DNA from: Cololabis saira | Taxonomy: Eukaryota > Chordata > Actinopteri > Beloniformes > Belonidae | Direction: 5' to 3' | Assembly: GCF_033807715.1 (NCBI RefSeq) | Contig: NC_084592.1 | Location: 25,698,001 to 25,762,000, forward strand | DNA length: 64,000 nt | In this document: positions 25,115 through 40,738 of the stretch, piece after piece | How the letters are laid out: every line of letters starts with the position of its first letter | Numbering within the stretch: the first letter of the stretch is position 1 | Made by a program: the position numbers and the translations under genes | The notes under the pieces: model-generated | Told to the model about the DNA's origin: nothing | The model's input: the letters and a program-made list of their open reading frames with translations, nothing else | Database searches by the model: none

Positions 25115-27041
25115 TAATTCACTCGATTTTCAAATCAGTATATGCTTTTTTTACCGTAACTTTTAGCCTTTAGACTTGAGTTCTGCATTACTTGACTGTT
25201 ATGTTTAACACAATTGTTTGTTTTATACAAAAAGCAGCAGTGTCACTCAATAGTGTACATGGCAGGGCTCTGGGGAGAAAGCCACTGGTTTGCTGTGATA
25301 ACTGGTTTGCTGTGATAACACTGTAGCCCAAAGCATTTTGTTTAATATCATATGGACAAATGAAATAACTTTACAGATTAAACAGATTGAACCAAAATAC
25401 ACATGTTTGATTTAAATGAAGAATGTCCTATTTGCATTAGAACAAGAAAAAAACAACATTACATTTTAGCATAAGAACTCAAAGAATTCCCAAACTTTAT
25501 CAAAAATGTTGGCACAAACAAGACAAGCTTTTGTTGTCATTTATTTTCCTGCAGATGCATCCCTTAATACTTACTTTTTGACTGTTCCATTTATGGATTT
25601 TATTCCTGTTCATATGCAGAACTTGCTGCAAAGATGACGTAGAAAGGATATTTTGGGTCATGATCATTTTTAATTTCAGAGTAATATCCCAGCAACTACT
25701 AGCCTTTTACGGTCTTTTATAGATGCTGTGATCTAATCTCTGGGATTTTCAGACTTTCCTGGCAGCTTCTTATTATTTGTTGTTGGCTTTTTCTCAGATG
25801 GTCAGTGCCTAAATAAACATTTCTAATTCTCACCCAGAGAGCTGTTTTAGATATATTTTGACTCATTGTATGTTAAAAAAAAAAAAAAAAAAAAAACAGT
25901 TCAGTCTCTTTGTGAGTGCTCCTTTTATATGAGAATTAATCAGCAATCATGATGCATCTACATGCTTCTTTCTTTCACTGAATGAAAAAATAATGACTGT
26001 GGGTGTCCAGTCATATCTGTTTATCGCAGACAGGCTAATGTCCTTATAATCATTTTTCTTCCAACATAAGCTTAAGTGGTTAGCATTTTAGTCTAATGGA
26101 GTTGTTAGTGGTACAAGCATCGCTTTGGATGTTTCATTGCAGCATCTACACCAGAGAAATTGTGAAATTATCTTGTTATATGGTAATGTGCTTTTGTGAA
26201 AATCTAGCTTAATTGTCTCTGAAGTATTCATATTCTGCTGCCTCTGTCACTCCTGCCACCTAGTTCATACCCAACTTGCTTTCTGTCTTATTTTATTGTC
26301 TTTCTCCACATTTTTGTTTCCCAAAGTAACACATTTTATGTGTGAGCTTGTTAAAGTACCACCTCTTATTTGCATGTGCGTGTTTGATCGCACATAAAAA
26401 AAAAACTTGATAAGACACAAATGAATTACTAACAGTTACCTTGATGAATATCTTTCACGATAGGATTGTTTTTTATCAATGCTTTTTATAGAGCATTAGC
26501 ATACAGAACAGGGTTTTGTAAGCTGTATTCCCAAGTCAAGTTTGATTATATGTTTGAATTTAAGTCCATTGGATTAGTTAAGTAGGCTAGATGTGTGTTT
26601 TGAAATGGCCTGCTGAAAAATGTACAATGCTAACAATTCCTCTGACAAATATGTTGTTGTTTAGAGGCTCCAGCTTCGCGCAAAACAAGACTATGAAACC
26701 CTGAAAAGAAGACGTTTGTGTTTGTCCTCCTTCACAGGAATAGTAGTTGTTACTCTGACATGTCATGTTACATTTTAACATTCACATGAGTTCTCACTGA
26801 TATCAAAAAAAAAAGAGAATATTGCCATTATTGTGGTTTTCCTGCTTGTTACCCACAGCCAAGGACCACAAGTTAGCATTTCTCTTGCCAGGCGTTTTCA
26901 TGGCAATCCTCATTTATTGGTCTAGGGTAATTCATGTATTTCTTCCCCACTGTAAAACTCCATATAAAGCTATTTATTGCACATCTGACGGTTAGATTAA
27001 TTCAGTTGTTTCCTCCGTGTGTTTAAATCTTTGTTTACCAG

Positions 27042-27112
27042 GTGTCAGTGGTACTTCAAGGCCAAGATGAACTCGGAGGACAAAAGACGGACGAGTTACC
27101 AGAATGGACACG
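27042..27112 (+). CDS. epha6: epha6 exon: start of cytoplasmic juxtamembrane segment
   Basis: A 71-nt exon with acceptor TTTACCAG and donor CACG|GTAAAT. It completes the Arg codon begun in the transmembrane exon and ends after one base. It encodes RCQWYFKAKMNSEDKRRTSY followed by QNGH. The basic RCQWY-KAKM-S stretch directly after the membrane is specific to EPHA6 among Eph paralogues as I know them. It lies 12.9 kb from the previous exon and 2.7 kb from the next. Confidence 0.93.
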
Positions 27113-27822
27113 GTAAATCAATTAGCCTGCCTCTCTTTTTTTGTTGTTTTGGATGTTTGCTCTCATTGTGTTTAGAAGTAGAAGACTTCTGCCTGGTGAG
27201 TTTAATGTTTTATAATGCAGTTTTTTTTCAGTAATGCTAATCCAAAGACTTGCCCCCTTCCCATAGCTAGTGTTAAAAATCTGTAAGAAGGAAATACTTT
27301 TGTACAAATTTATAGCTAACAAAAAGTGAGACATCAGACAAATGACAAAGTAAATTTAGCTCCGTTGCTTCTTCATCCGTTCCTGCTCAGTTACCATCAG
27401 CTTTAAACTGATGTGTTTCACAACTTCATTATTTTTGTTTTCTTCTTACTAAACTCGGGACGTCTCTGCCTTCCCGAGCTGCCTACTTCTCCGCTGCTCT
27501 TTCATTCCTGGAATGAGAAAAAACACAAAACTTAAATGAGTGTGTGGTAGAAGAAAAAAAAAACAAAAAGATGTTTGAAAGTGAGCAGAAAGAAAGAGAC
27601 GGGTGCAAGGTAAGGTGAGGGAAAATTGCAAGCAGAGACAAGGAGAGAGAAATGAGGATGAGGGCGAATGGGTTGAAAGGCAATAGAGGGGAGGACAAAG
27701 AGAAATGAGGAATGTTTTACGAGGACAGTCGGGTTTGAGGCCAGAGAGCAAGAAGTGGAATAGGTGATGAAAAAATATATATCAAATATGGTTTTCAAGG
27801 TGCCACAAAGGTTTCAGATACA

Positions 27823-27945
27823 TCCATCTTCTATACCTGCTTAATCCTGTACAGGGTCACGGGGGTCTGCTGGAGCCTATTCCAGCTCATTACAGGTGAA
27901 AGGCAGGGGTACAACCTGGACAGGTCCCCAGTCTATCACAAACAA

Positions 27946-27983
<38 letters not shown>

Positions 27984-28134
27984 GCAGGCAATTTAGAATC
28001 ATCAATCAACCCAACCCAGAGAAAACCCACGCGAGCTTGAGAAGAACATGCAGACTCCTGCCGGGCCCGGGAGTCAAACCAGGAACCTTCTTGCTGTGAT
28101 GCAACAGTGCTCACCACTAAACCACCGTGCTGCC
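27823..28134 (-). mobile_element. Second GGAT-tail retroposon copy with target duplication
   Basis: This is the same family as 6184-6544 (GGGGTCTGCTGGAGCCTATT, GGCAATTTAGAATCATCAAT, CCACCGTGCTGCC in order). It is flanked by a perfect 11-bp duplication, TTTCAGATACA, at 27812-27822 and 28135-28145. A (CA)n tract occupies about 27950-27980, and part of the middle of the family is deleted. Confidence 0.85.
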
Positions 28135-28145
28135 TTTCAGATACA

Positions 28146-29103
28146 AGAAGGGCTGAGGCTTCAGATGATGCATAGGTTTCGGCTACATGAGATTAAAATA
28201 CACCTTGTGAGCGAGCATATGTGCGTTGGTGTATTGGCTGTGTTCTGCATCAGAGTGTGATGCTGAGCAGAAGCACTGAGAGGAGAGCGGCCTCCTCTGG
28301 GGTTTTGCTTCATTTATCACAGACAGCCGATGGTTGCTTTTTCTTCTTTTCCCCTCTTGTTTTAATTTTGTGATACTGTATTGATCTGTGAAGGAGAACA
28401 ACAACTTCTGCCTCCCCCCTCCCCCACCGATGGCGTCAACACCGAAGTGCCAGCAGCCCTTTTACAGATTCACCAACTTGCTGAAATACACTTCAGCTGG
28501 GTGGTTGGCTGGAAAAACTTGTCCCAAGTTAAAAGACTGTCTCAGCATCGGGGTGCTGCCCTGCTGCCTTTCAGCAAAAGACCTGCACTTTGCTGGAGAA
28601 AAGCTATTGAGCAGCGTAACTCATTGCCTCCAGGTTCACAATCAATAGCAGTGGAGTAGTATGCCTTTCTGTGTCAGAAAACATTTGTCTAAAGGGTGAC
28701 CAAATCCTTTTTCACTGTTGTGTAACTTTAAATTAGAAACAAATTGGAGCAATAATGAAAATGTAGATTTAAAATTCACCTTGAATTTTATGAACCCATG
28801 GTATATTTTTCTAGTTAACATCATTTAATATATTTGAATTTTTTTTTTTTTTTCAGTTATGGAGAATGTTCCATAACTATCTGCCAACGAGACTATTTAG
28901 TGCTAGTGAGTAGATGAAAGCAGTACAGATTTGTGACAAAAGTAGCATCCATGAAAGGCAGAGTCCTTTAGGAGCATCTGTCAATGCATGAGAAAATTAT
29001 TTTAATGTTTAAAGCAATATTCCTCAAATAAAGAGTTGTATATTTCTGAACAGTGGATGATATAATTAAAGAATTTAATTGAAAGAATCAAAGAATTTCA
29101 GTG
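28146..29103. other. epha6 intron, nothing recognised
   Basis: Overlapping open frames of about 90 codons at 28381-28659 have no recognisable motif. The T-rich run at 28838-28855 followed by CAG could serve as a cryptic acceptor, but no Eph-like sequence follows. Confidence 0.4.
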
Positions 29104-29620
29104 CATAAAGGGGACGGACACAAACCTGAGCTGGATGCCCGTGATCTCTGATGCCTCAGATGGGACTGTGTCAAGAACCGATGGTTCTTAATAGTTGATA
29201 TTATTTAACTTGGGGAAAGGTTTACTTTTGTGAAGCATGACAATATGGAACTATATCCTTTAAAAAAGAAAAAAAAAACATGGATTACGTTAACCCCATC
29301 TTGAGGCAATGAAGCAACATCTTTGAGCTTGGATATCTGGATGGTCATCACACTGGTGTTTTGTGGTCAGACAAATCAGTGCTCCACATCTTTTTTGGAG
29401 GTAATGAACACTGTGTGTTCGGAGCCAAAGACAAAAAGGATCATCTAGAGTCTAGACTGTTATCAGCAGCAAACCCGAAAGCGATGTGGAGTTGTGTCAG
29501 GGGCCTCAGCAAAGGTCGTTTACACTTCTGCAACAACAGCATTAATGCAGAAAAGGACATTAGTGGTAAAAGGATTTTTTCAAATGTGTTGGAGGCATAA
29601 AATGCAAAAACTGATTTACA
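29104..29620 (+). pseudogene. Decayed Tc1/mariner-like transposase relic
   Basis: The frame around 29361-29600 reads MWSDKSVLHIFFGGNEHCVF followed by GAKDKKDHLES. This resembles the Tc1-type motif WSDES.F..FGSN...V.R. The upstream phrase ACAAACCTGAGCTGGATGCC and downstream CTTCTGCAACAACAGC recur in an old fish repeat I recognise only from its general wording. Stops and indels surround the block and no inverted ends were located. The assignment is tentative. Confidence 0.4.
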
Positions 29621-29861
29621 GTAACAAATGAAGAGAATCTGACAAAGAGAAAAGAACCTGAATTATCTTGGGTCCTCTGCAAGCAAAAATAAGTAAATTG
29701 AGTAGCAGCTGCAATGTTTTGTTTTTGTTTTGCATTTTCAGTCATCATGACATTTTTTTTTGAGTGGTAAATAAAACTTATGATCCCAGAGGTGATGAAA
29801 ACAAGATTTTCATACGTTGAATCTCCGACACTCTGCTTCATTAGTTTCTCTGTGTTCACAG

Positions 29862-29987
29862 TCCCGTTCCCAGGGATAAAGACGTATGTGGACCCTGACA
29901 CGTATGAGGACCCCACGCAGGCCGTCCACGAGTTCACCAAGGAAATTGACCCATCCAGGATCCGTATTGAGAGAGTGATCGGAGCCG
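29862..29987 (+). CDS. epha6: epha6 exon: juxtamembrane tyrosines and start of kinase glycine loop
   Basis: A 126-nt exon with acceptor GTTCACAG and donor GCCG|GTACAC. It encodes [20 protein letters not shown] and continues through [21 protein letters not shown]. The two tyrosines in [11 protein letters not shown] are the conserved Eph juxtamembrane autophosphorylation sites that release autoinhibition and recruit SH2 proteins. [10 protein letters not shown] opens the kinase domain, and the glycine-rich loop continues in the next exon. Upstream in-frame sequence before 29862 is intron. Confidence 0.96.
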
Positions 29988-30693
29988 GTACACACAAACA
30001 CACACCTGCATCCACTGCTACACAATCATCCACTCGTGTGTCACTAGCACGAAGTCTGCCTGTGAGCAGGAGAGTATCATTTAATATCGGCCATGATGAC
30101 AAGATCTTTAAATGCGCACATGAGATGATCCATTTTCATTGCATTCATATGACTGCTGTGACACCCCTCTGCTCTATTGTATCCACAGAAGTGCATGCTT
30201 TTTTCCCAATTTCTCAGTGTTGCATTGCCATTTTCTCATTCCAAAGAGTTGGAATATTAAAACTGTAATAGCTCCAGAGAACAAAAGTTAGAATGTTACA
30301 ATATATATTTTTAATAAAGAGCTAGAAAAACATTTTTTAGGAAGTTTAACTAATCACAGCATGGATTATGATGCTGGAGTTTAGATAAGAACTGCAGCAC
30401 TGCCCTCAGGTGGTAAGCTGCGCTACCTGCTGATTGTCAAGAGTTGATAAGACTTCTAGCCTTTCCTGTGTATGTGTGTGTGGCCTATGCTCCCCTTGTG
30501 AGTGGAAAAAACAGCAAATCCACATTACATCAGTCAATACATTTTGACAAGGAGAATGATTTATGTGTTACAATAATGTTCGACTAAAGATGAGGATTAT
30601 GCAAGCAGCTCTTATGATTAGAGAAGTGTTGAGAAAAAAGAATAGAATTATAAACAATGTCATGTTAAAGTGTATGTGGGGGGGGGTTTTCAG

Positions 30694-30879
30694 GTGAATT
30701 TGGTGAGGTGTGCAGCGGTCGCCTGAGAACACCGGGGAAAAAGGAGATTGCTGTGGCAATAAAAACACTGAAAGGAGGCTATGTGGAGCGCCAGCGCCGG
30801 GACTTCTTGCGCGAGGCGTCTATTATGGGCCAGTTTGATCACCCCAACATTATCAGGCTGGAGGGAGTCGTTACAAAAA
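30694..30879 (+). CDS. epha6: epha6 exon: kinase N-lobe with catalytic Lys
   Basis: A 186-nt exon with acceptor TTTTCAG after a G-run and donor AAAA|GTAAGA. It encodes [20 protein letters not shown], then [17 protein letters not shown] and [20 protein letters not shown]. It carries the glycine loop GxGEFGEV, the ATP-anchoring Lys of VAIK, and the alpha-C Glu of REASIMGQF. All N-lobe residues needed for activity are present. It is joined to the 62-nt exon at 37095, across a 6.2-kb intron, as VVTK-SRPVMI. Confidence 0.97.
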
Positions 30880-33800
30880 GTAAGACAGCTCATGGGAAAC
30901 GTTTGATTCTACTGATTTTGAAGATGTGGATCTAAGCAAATTGTTGCTAACCAACAAATGTTTGTGATTATATCTTATATGTATTTCAATGATGTTTTAC
31001 AGCCGTTTCATTGCCATGGTATGTCACTGGTATATCACTGATGGGAAAATGTGTCTAAATCTACATTTTTACAAGCAGGTGACTCTACTAATGATTAAAT
31101 GTCAAAAATGGCATTTAATAGAGAATAACTGTGAACGACAACGCTCTGATTTCTGCCACTAACAACCTCACTGGCACCATAAAAAACAGTCCTGCACCTT
31201 CCCATGCTGAAAGAAGAAATAATAACCCATCACTATATATCTTTGGATCAATAAATTCTCCAAGCAAGTTAGTTGCATGGTCCCAGAGACTGCTTAAAAG
31301 CAAGATAATAATGTAACTGTAGCAGTTCATTACTGTTGTTGTTTTTTTAATAGAGGTTTAATTTTTCCCCCTACATTTGAAATGACTTTACAGTGTTTAT
31401 TCACATGGTCTTGTCTTTAAGTCATTTTTTTGTGCATTTGTGTTTGCGTGTGAGTTGCCAGAATGCATAGTTTGTGCATGAGATAAAGAGAGAAAGTGGG
31501 TTCTTCTTAACGAGCTCTGTTTTACGGGGCTCACCCAGTGCAACATATGGTTGTATTTACAGGCAGTGTATAAAGTGAGACATCACTGTGAATATAAATG
31601 GGTCCCCTGGAGACTCCCGGCTCCTCCTGAATGCAGATAGAGAACACTCCTCAGCCCTGACCCTGCAGCTGAAGTCTCTAGTGATCAGGGCTTTTAAAGG
31701 CCAATACTACCATTGTTGCATTAAATCTGATGCCTACTGATACGTAGCGTTAGTACATTTAACTGTAGTTTGAATGGTCCATCATATTGGAAGTGAAAGC
31801 AAAGACGATGCAGAGCAAAACAAAAAAACAATCCTATCATGCATCAATGATAGAGAGGATTTCTTTGGTTCTGATGGCAAGAGAACAAATTGGTTGCAAC
31901 TGGCTGCAATGAAAAGACATGTAAAGGCTGTTTATCTTTGAAGAGTAACTTTTGCCTCTCTAGCATTAACATAAGGTCTGCTCCTTTTTTAGGATTTTTC
32001 TATATTTTCTTTTTAAATAATCATAAACCTTTAGGTTAAGGACCATTAATAAAAACAAACAACCAAAAAAAACAAGTGTTCTTTAGAGATAGAACTAAAA
32101 TTTGTACAAAATGCCTTTGAACACTGCGAAATGTAGTGATCTAATAGGATTATAAGCACCTTTAAAGTCTGGGAAGTTTATGGATTTTTTCCTCATTTTG
32201 TTACATGGAAGTCAGAACATGCACATCTAAATCAACCTATTGGCAACAGTCTAGCTAAGAATTAAACCATAGTTTCAGGGGAATCCAAGTATACAGGTAT
32301 ACGATTGAGTGAGGTGCGTTCAACTCCGCGATGCTAGGTGACGCCACAGGTACTTTTGTGTTGACGTTTCGTCCAGTTAATTCTTTGTCGTTCGTCTTCT
32401 TCTCCTACTGTGTTGATATTCTGGCTTTCGCGTGGTCTAAGCGTGGGTTGCGTATACATGCTGGAATAACTCAAATTAGGGCTGCATTATCCAGCGCTAA
32501 TAGCTCGATCTCAAGAGCTTCAGTTTGGCCCAGCTAAGGTGTATACTGTACACGGCTTTTAAAAATGTGTTATCGGTCGGATTAAGGCAACAATTCTTCC
32601 CAAAATCTAACTCACCTGCAGCTGTGAGTGACTGTGAGTAAATGTATATATATTACTAAGAATACGGCTAAAAATGAACCACTGTTTCTTGGATTAACGT
32701 CCTGTGATTTATGATATTTTCCTAAACCTAAATGGATAGATTAATCGCCCAAATCTAAGCCATCAGCTATTGAAAACGACAGTATGAAAGCAATACAAAA
32801 ACTCTGGCTAATAAGAAGTGCAAGACCAGTTCTTGTGCATTTTTGGTGTTTTGTATAAGTATTTGATATAGGTCCTGTGACCTATCTCAAACCCAAAAGA
32901 TTATTTTTATAGGCCTAACCAAGTAGTTTTGTTACTCAAATCTAAATTAGTAGCTACTGAAAATCACTGTAAGTCTAAGACAATAATGCAATATTTGGGG
33001 CAAAGTCTTGTAACTTATATAAAGTCAAAGTTAAATTGATTTATGTAGCACATTTAAAAACAACAAACAACAATAACTTATAGTTAAACATATTTAAGAA
33101 ACAATGAAATTGATAGCAGTAAAATCAAATATTTGTTTGTGTGTCATGCTATAAGGAGAATTAAAAGCCAAAGAGAAGAATTGTGTTTTTAACAGTGACT
33201 TGGGCCAAAGTCCAAAGTCGGCATACATGAAAAGGCAAGCCATTTCAAAGCTTTGGGTCCGCCAACACAAAATCTCAATCACCTGGAAGCAACCTGCTGG
33301 TTGACTGCTTGTTACCTGTAGGAGGGAAAAGCTTGATTTTTACCACGCCACTTATGTGTTTGTCTAATATAAGACAGCTGTCAAAAAACACATCCAGGTT
33401 TCTGATGGCAGAGCAACCACATGAGGCCGAAAGACAAAGAACATCAGCAGAACTGCAGACAACATCAGTTTTTCCAAACTAAATTACCTTTGCCTTCTTT
33501 TCAGAAAGTAAAGTTTCATCTGAGTTTTTTGAGACATTGACACAGTCTAACAAAGGCTTTTGTGATGTGTAGTGACCTAATGGGTATATATATAAAACAA
33601 TAATAAGCGTTCTAAATATAGACTCCCGCAAGCAATATATACAATGAAAACACCATGGGGCCCAAAATAGAGTCTTGAGGAACCCCATAATTCAAGGGAG
33701 CTGAAGAAGGGCATTCAGCAATGTGAACAGAAAAGGTTTTCTCACTTTAAAACTGTACCTTTGAGGCCAACTAACTTTTCAAATCTTAACAGCAAAATAT

Positions 33801-36800
33801 TGTGATCCACCATATCCACCATCAACCACTTCAGACGGGTCTAAAAGCACCAAAACAGCAGCTGACTGCAGAGTTGACTGTTAAAAAGTCCTTAAAAACT
33901 TGAAAGAGCAGTGTCTGTGCTGTGATGTGATACCACCACTTGTTCCATTTGACAGGAAAGCAGTTCTATAGAAAACAATAAAGCCAGGCCATAATTTTAT
34001 ACAACCTTTATTTCACAAATTTAGACACATTTATTAGTAAGCAGAAAAAATAAAAATAAAGAAGCACAGTCAAAGTGCAGCCATACTAAATGTGCCTTTT
34101 AAAAAATACTTCTGTGTTGCATTGCATTTTTTTAGGTTTCATAATGTTCATGTGGATGCTGCCATGGTTAAGTGCTTCCCATAACTGCCTATCCAATACA
34201 CCACACACGCACTCAAACATGATACACTATCCACATCAAATCATAAAATCAAAAGTCATTTGCGTTTGGCAGCAGGACATCAGACTGCATTTATTCTGGG
34301 TATCCTCTCACTGCCTGCCTTCTGAGTTTGTCTTTTCTTCATTCTTCATCTATCACTTCCGCCATCTGTTGTTGTTCTTCAGAGACTAATTATGGAGACT
34401 ATTGTGCTGTGACTGACTGCTATACCTGCCCTGAAAAACAAAAAAAAACAAAAAAAAACAGGTGACACATTGGGTTCTGGTAAACAGGTGCGTTTGTTTT
34501 TGTTCAGCCGCTGCTCCGCATAACTATATACTGTTTCCAGACCTCGCTAATTAGCTCAGCAAAGTCAAGCTTGATCGAATAATTTCCTGTCTGTATGAGT
34601 GGAAAGTATGAACAGATTTAAAGATGCGGTGAAAGGCTTTTGCGGATTAAAACAAAACATCACTGTGCCTCTTTTGTTCCAAGAAAGTGATAGATAGCTA
34701 AAGGACAGAGCCTTTCTCATCCGTCATGTTGAATCTTGTATCTTCTTTTCTCCGCTGGCAGGTGTGTAGGTGTGTTTTGTTTTTTTTCATTTAATTTAAA
34801 AAAAGTCAACAATCTTAGGCTATTACACTTAATGTATATTAGCCCATTAATTCAAAAAGTCCTTTCCAAAGAAAATAATCACATGCTCTGCAGCCAACAT
34901 AAATTAAAGGACACCAGTAAGGGATGCATCACTGCCAATCTACTGGAACAGTGAAATGTTGTTCCAGTGAGCGTGCTTGCACCATCTGTTTTTATAATTA
35001 TGTTGTGTTTTGGACAGCACCAGATGTTTCCTATTAAAAACATTCAAAAATCTTGCTTTCAATTGGTCAAAGAAGACGTGAGTAAGTTAACCCATGAAGC
35101 ATTTACAAAAAAAATAAATACATTCTCTTGCTTTTTTTTAATCTTTGGTCTAAATTTTCCATCCTCAGCTGACACATTAAAAAGAAAAAAAAACATATTC
35201 CATCTCTTTATATTTGTATGATTTACAATCATTCAGGGGGAAAGGGTAGCCATACACACTCAATATTCAAAATCCCTGCCAGCTCATAGTTCAGGATCTC
35301 CAGTTAACCTAATATGCAAGAGAAAATGAATTGAGGCAGAAGGACAGCATTCATAGGACCTTCCATGTTAACGAGTACAGCAAAGTGAACCCATTCAAAT
35401 CTTGTAAATCCCAGTGAGAAGTAAGTATTGGCTAATCAGTCTAATAACACACACGTAGTTTTACTTTTATGTCCTTATTAAACTGCAGCTTGGAAAGAAG
35501 ATAAGTGATGTGGGTTTATTAACTCACACAACTCCCTTTAGCAGCAACAGCCTCCATCTGATGTTTTCTGTTCCAGCTTATAACGCAAAGTGATGAGGAT
35601 GAACTTTGGGGATTCAAGAATAATTGGAGTTGCTACGCAGTGCCTTTCTTTTCTTGTCGTCCCAACAGACAGCAGTGCATTTTTTTGCCAAAAAGTTCTA
35701 CTTTTATCCTCAGTGCAGAATATTAAGGTGTATTTTTGTAAACTTGAGTTGAGTTTTTTTCACTTTGGCCTTCCGTTAACCTTTTTCTCAGTTGCTTTTT
35801 GAATATAGAAACATAGACACAGATTTTAGCAAGTTGTAGATGTTTTGGATTCTTTATCACCTCCGTCTTGATTGCTCGCTCTTGGACATGCACCTCTAGC
35901 CTGGGTTCAAGGTTGCCTCAGTTTCCACAGTTGAGGATTGTTTAACACCATTAACCTGAGATGCTTTACTCCCTTTTCCATCCTTGGGCATCCTTACAAT
36001 ATTTACTCTGCCGCCCAATGTAAGTTGATGTGATAAAGATGTTTTTCTATCTTAAGAGGGGTAGCCCTCGTCATTAAATAGACATGAATTGACATGAATT
36101 CCTTTACAGGCAGATGCAGCTCTAAAACTCATATTAACACTCTGGGAAAGATCTGACAACAGGTTTTTTTTGGCTGACTGAATTTCATACACTTTTTCAG
36201 ATGCTGTAAATTCTTTATGTTCAACAAGAACGAGAAAAGAACAAAGATGTCTGTCATTAGTTTATGTATCATTAATCTTTCAGAAATCCACATTATGCCA
36301 AAGGGCAAATAACTTTGTCGTAGCTACTGCAAAACACCTGAAACATGCAACATAAAACACACAACACTTACTGTTGTTTTTAAAGAACCTTTTGACATAT
36401 CTCTTCTACGTTATCATTTTACTCCAGGTTAAAAAGGGAAAAAATATTGACTTGAACTGGAAGGATAACATCGTGGTCTTATTTCGCCTTAGAAATACTT
36501 TTATTTTTTTGTTCCTGGGGTTTGGTTTACAGCTCACCAAAGGAAAAAAAAAAAACAAGCCTGGACAGTTGCCTTCCAGCGGTTAAGCAGTCAATCAGTA
36601 ACACTGCAGGGATGCTCTGTAGGGAAACCAAAACACTCAGAGGAAAAAAGTGGGTCTGCACTTGTTACTAACCTATGTTTTGTGTCACACGTGGGCTGAA
36701 TACCAATCAGATCCTGTATGGAAGGTCACACATGCTGAAATGGAAACGTTTTGTGAAATAAACATCTTCTCTTGATGTATTAATCAACATCAAGGGTCGC

Positions 36801-37094
36801 AATCCTTTTCTCTGTACCAGATTGCTATTGTTGCTTAACAACCACAAACAAGCCCTGCATCCCCTCCTCTGGAGTTTCTCAAGCCAAGCAAACTTGTTTT
36901 TGTGTTTTTTGTCCAGTTCGATGTGTCACCTGCATGACTACATATTGTTTCATCAGAAGGTAATTCAGGTTGATATTGATAGATTTACCAATGTAAGTCT
37001 TTTTCCAGTTCTGCCATTTCTGTCCCCTATTTCACCCCCCCAAAAAAATCTTGAAGAAATAAGCAGTGTTTGCGTTGTGTTTGTGTATTTGCAG
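30880..37094. other. 6.2-kb epha6 intron
   Basis: No exon is supported between the two kinase exons. In human EPHA6 I recall an additional in-frame insert at this position; nothing comparable is visible here. About 33010-33950 holds an old retroposon relic (separate entry). Most of the rest is AT-rich with no recognised family. Confidence 0.45.
33010..33950. mobile_element. Old fish retroposon relic
   Basis: TTAAATTGATTTATGTAGCA, GCCAAAGAGAAGAATTGTGT, CACCATGGGGCCCAAAATAG, AGTCTTGAGGAACCCC and TTGTGATCCACCATATCCAC appear in order. They match a widespread fish repeat whose first part also occurs at 60290-60600 (TTTATTTGTATAGCGC...TTTTAAAAACATCAATAG). The copy is diverged, with no intact frame and no recognisable target duplication. 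Confidence 0.5.
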
Positions 37095-37156
37095 GCAGGC
37101 CTGTGATGATCGTTGTGGAGTACATGGAAAACGGATCACTGGACTCCTTTCTGAGA
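37095..37156 (+). CDS. epha6: epha6 exon: kinase hinge
   Basis: A 62-nt exon with acceptor TTTGCAG|GCAGG and donor AGA|GTGAGT. It encodes SRPVMIVVEYMENGSLDSFL and a final R, with the Eph hinge sequence EYMENGSLD that contacts adenine. A second CAG lies 4 nt downstream (37095-37098, GCAG), but using it would shift the frame into an immediate stop (CTG TGA), so the first CAG must be the site. Confidence 0.95.
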
Positions 37157-37460
37157 GTGAGTGTTCAAGTGCTTATCGAACCCCAGCATGAATATCGCTG
37201 TCTGATTACGGTCTTTATCATAATATAGTCTAGTATCCTGGCATGTCTTTCAACTTAGACCATTGTAACACCTTGCAGGCGGATAAAACTCAACCTCAGT
37301 CCCTTTTGTGAATTATGACTAGTATGAAAGATGGGATGTATTTACTGCACCTCACTGTCCTGTCATTTTACTGCTTCATTTTGAAACAGTTTACTGTCTC
37401 TGTAAAAAGTTACTGAAATCTCTTGCAATATATTCTGCTGCTATGCACCTACTTTTATAG

Positions 37461-40738
<3,278 letters not shown>

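Noticed and set aside
28381..28659. Two overlapping open frames of 86-92 codons
   Set aside because: Different frames of the same interval are equally open, with no conserved motif; probably chance in a less AT-rich stretch.
29780..29861. Possible alternative start upstream of the juxtamembrane exon (ATG at 29780)
   Set aside because: The Eph-like sequence begins exactly at the acceptor CACAG|TCCCG, and the phase matches the preceding exon at 27042-27112.
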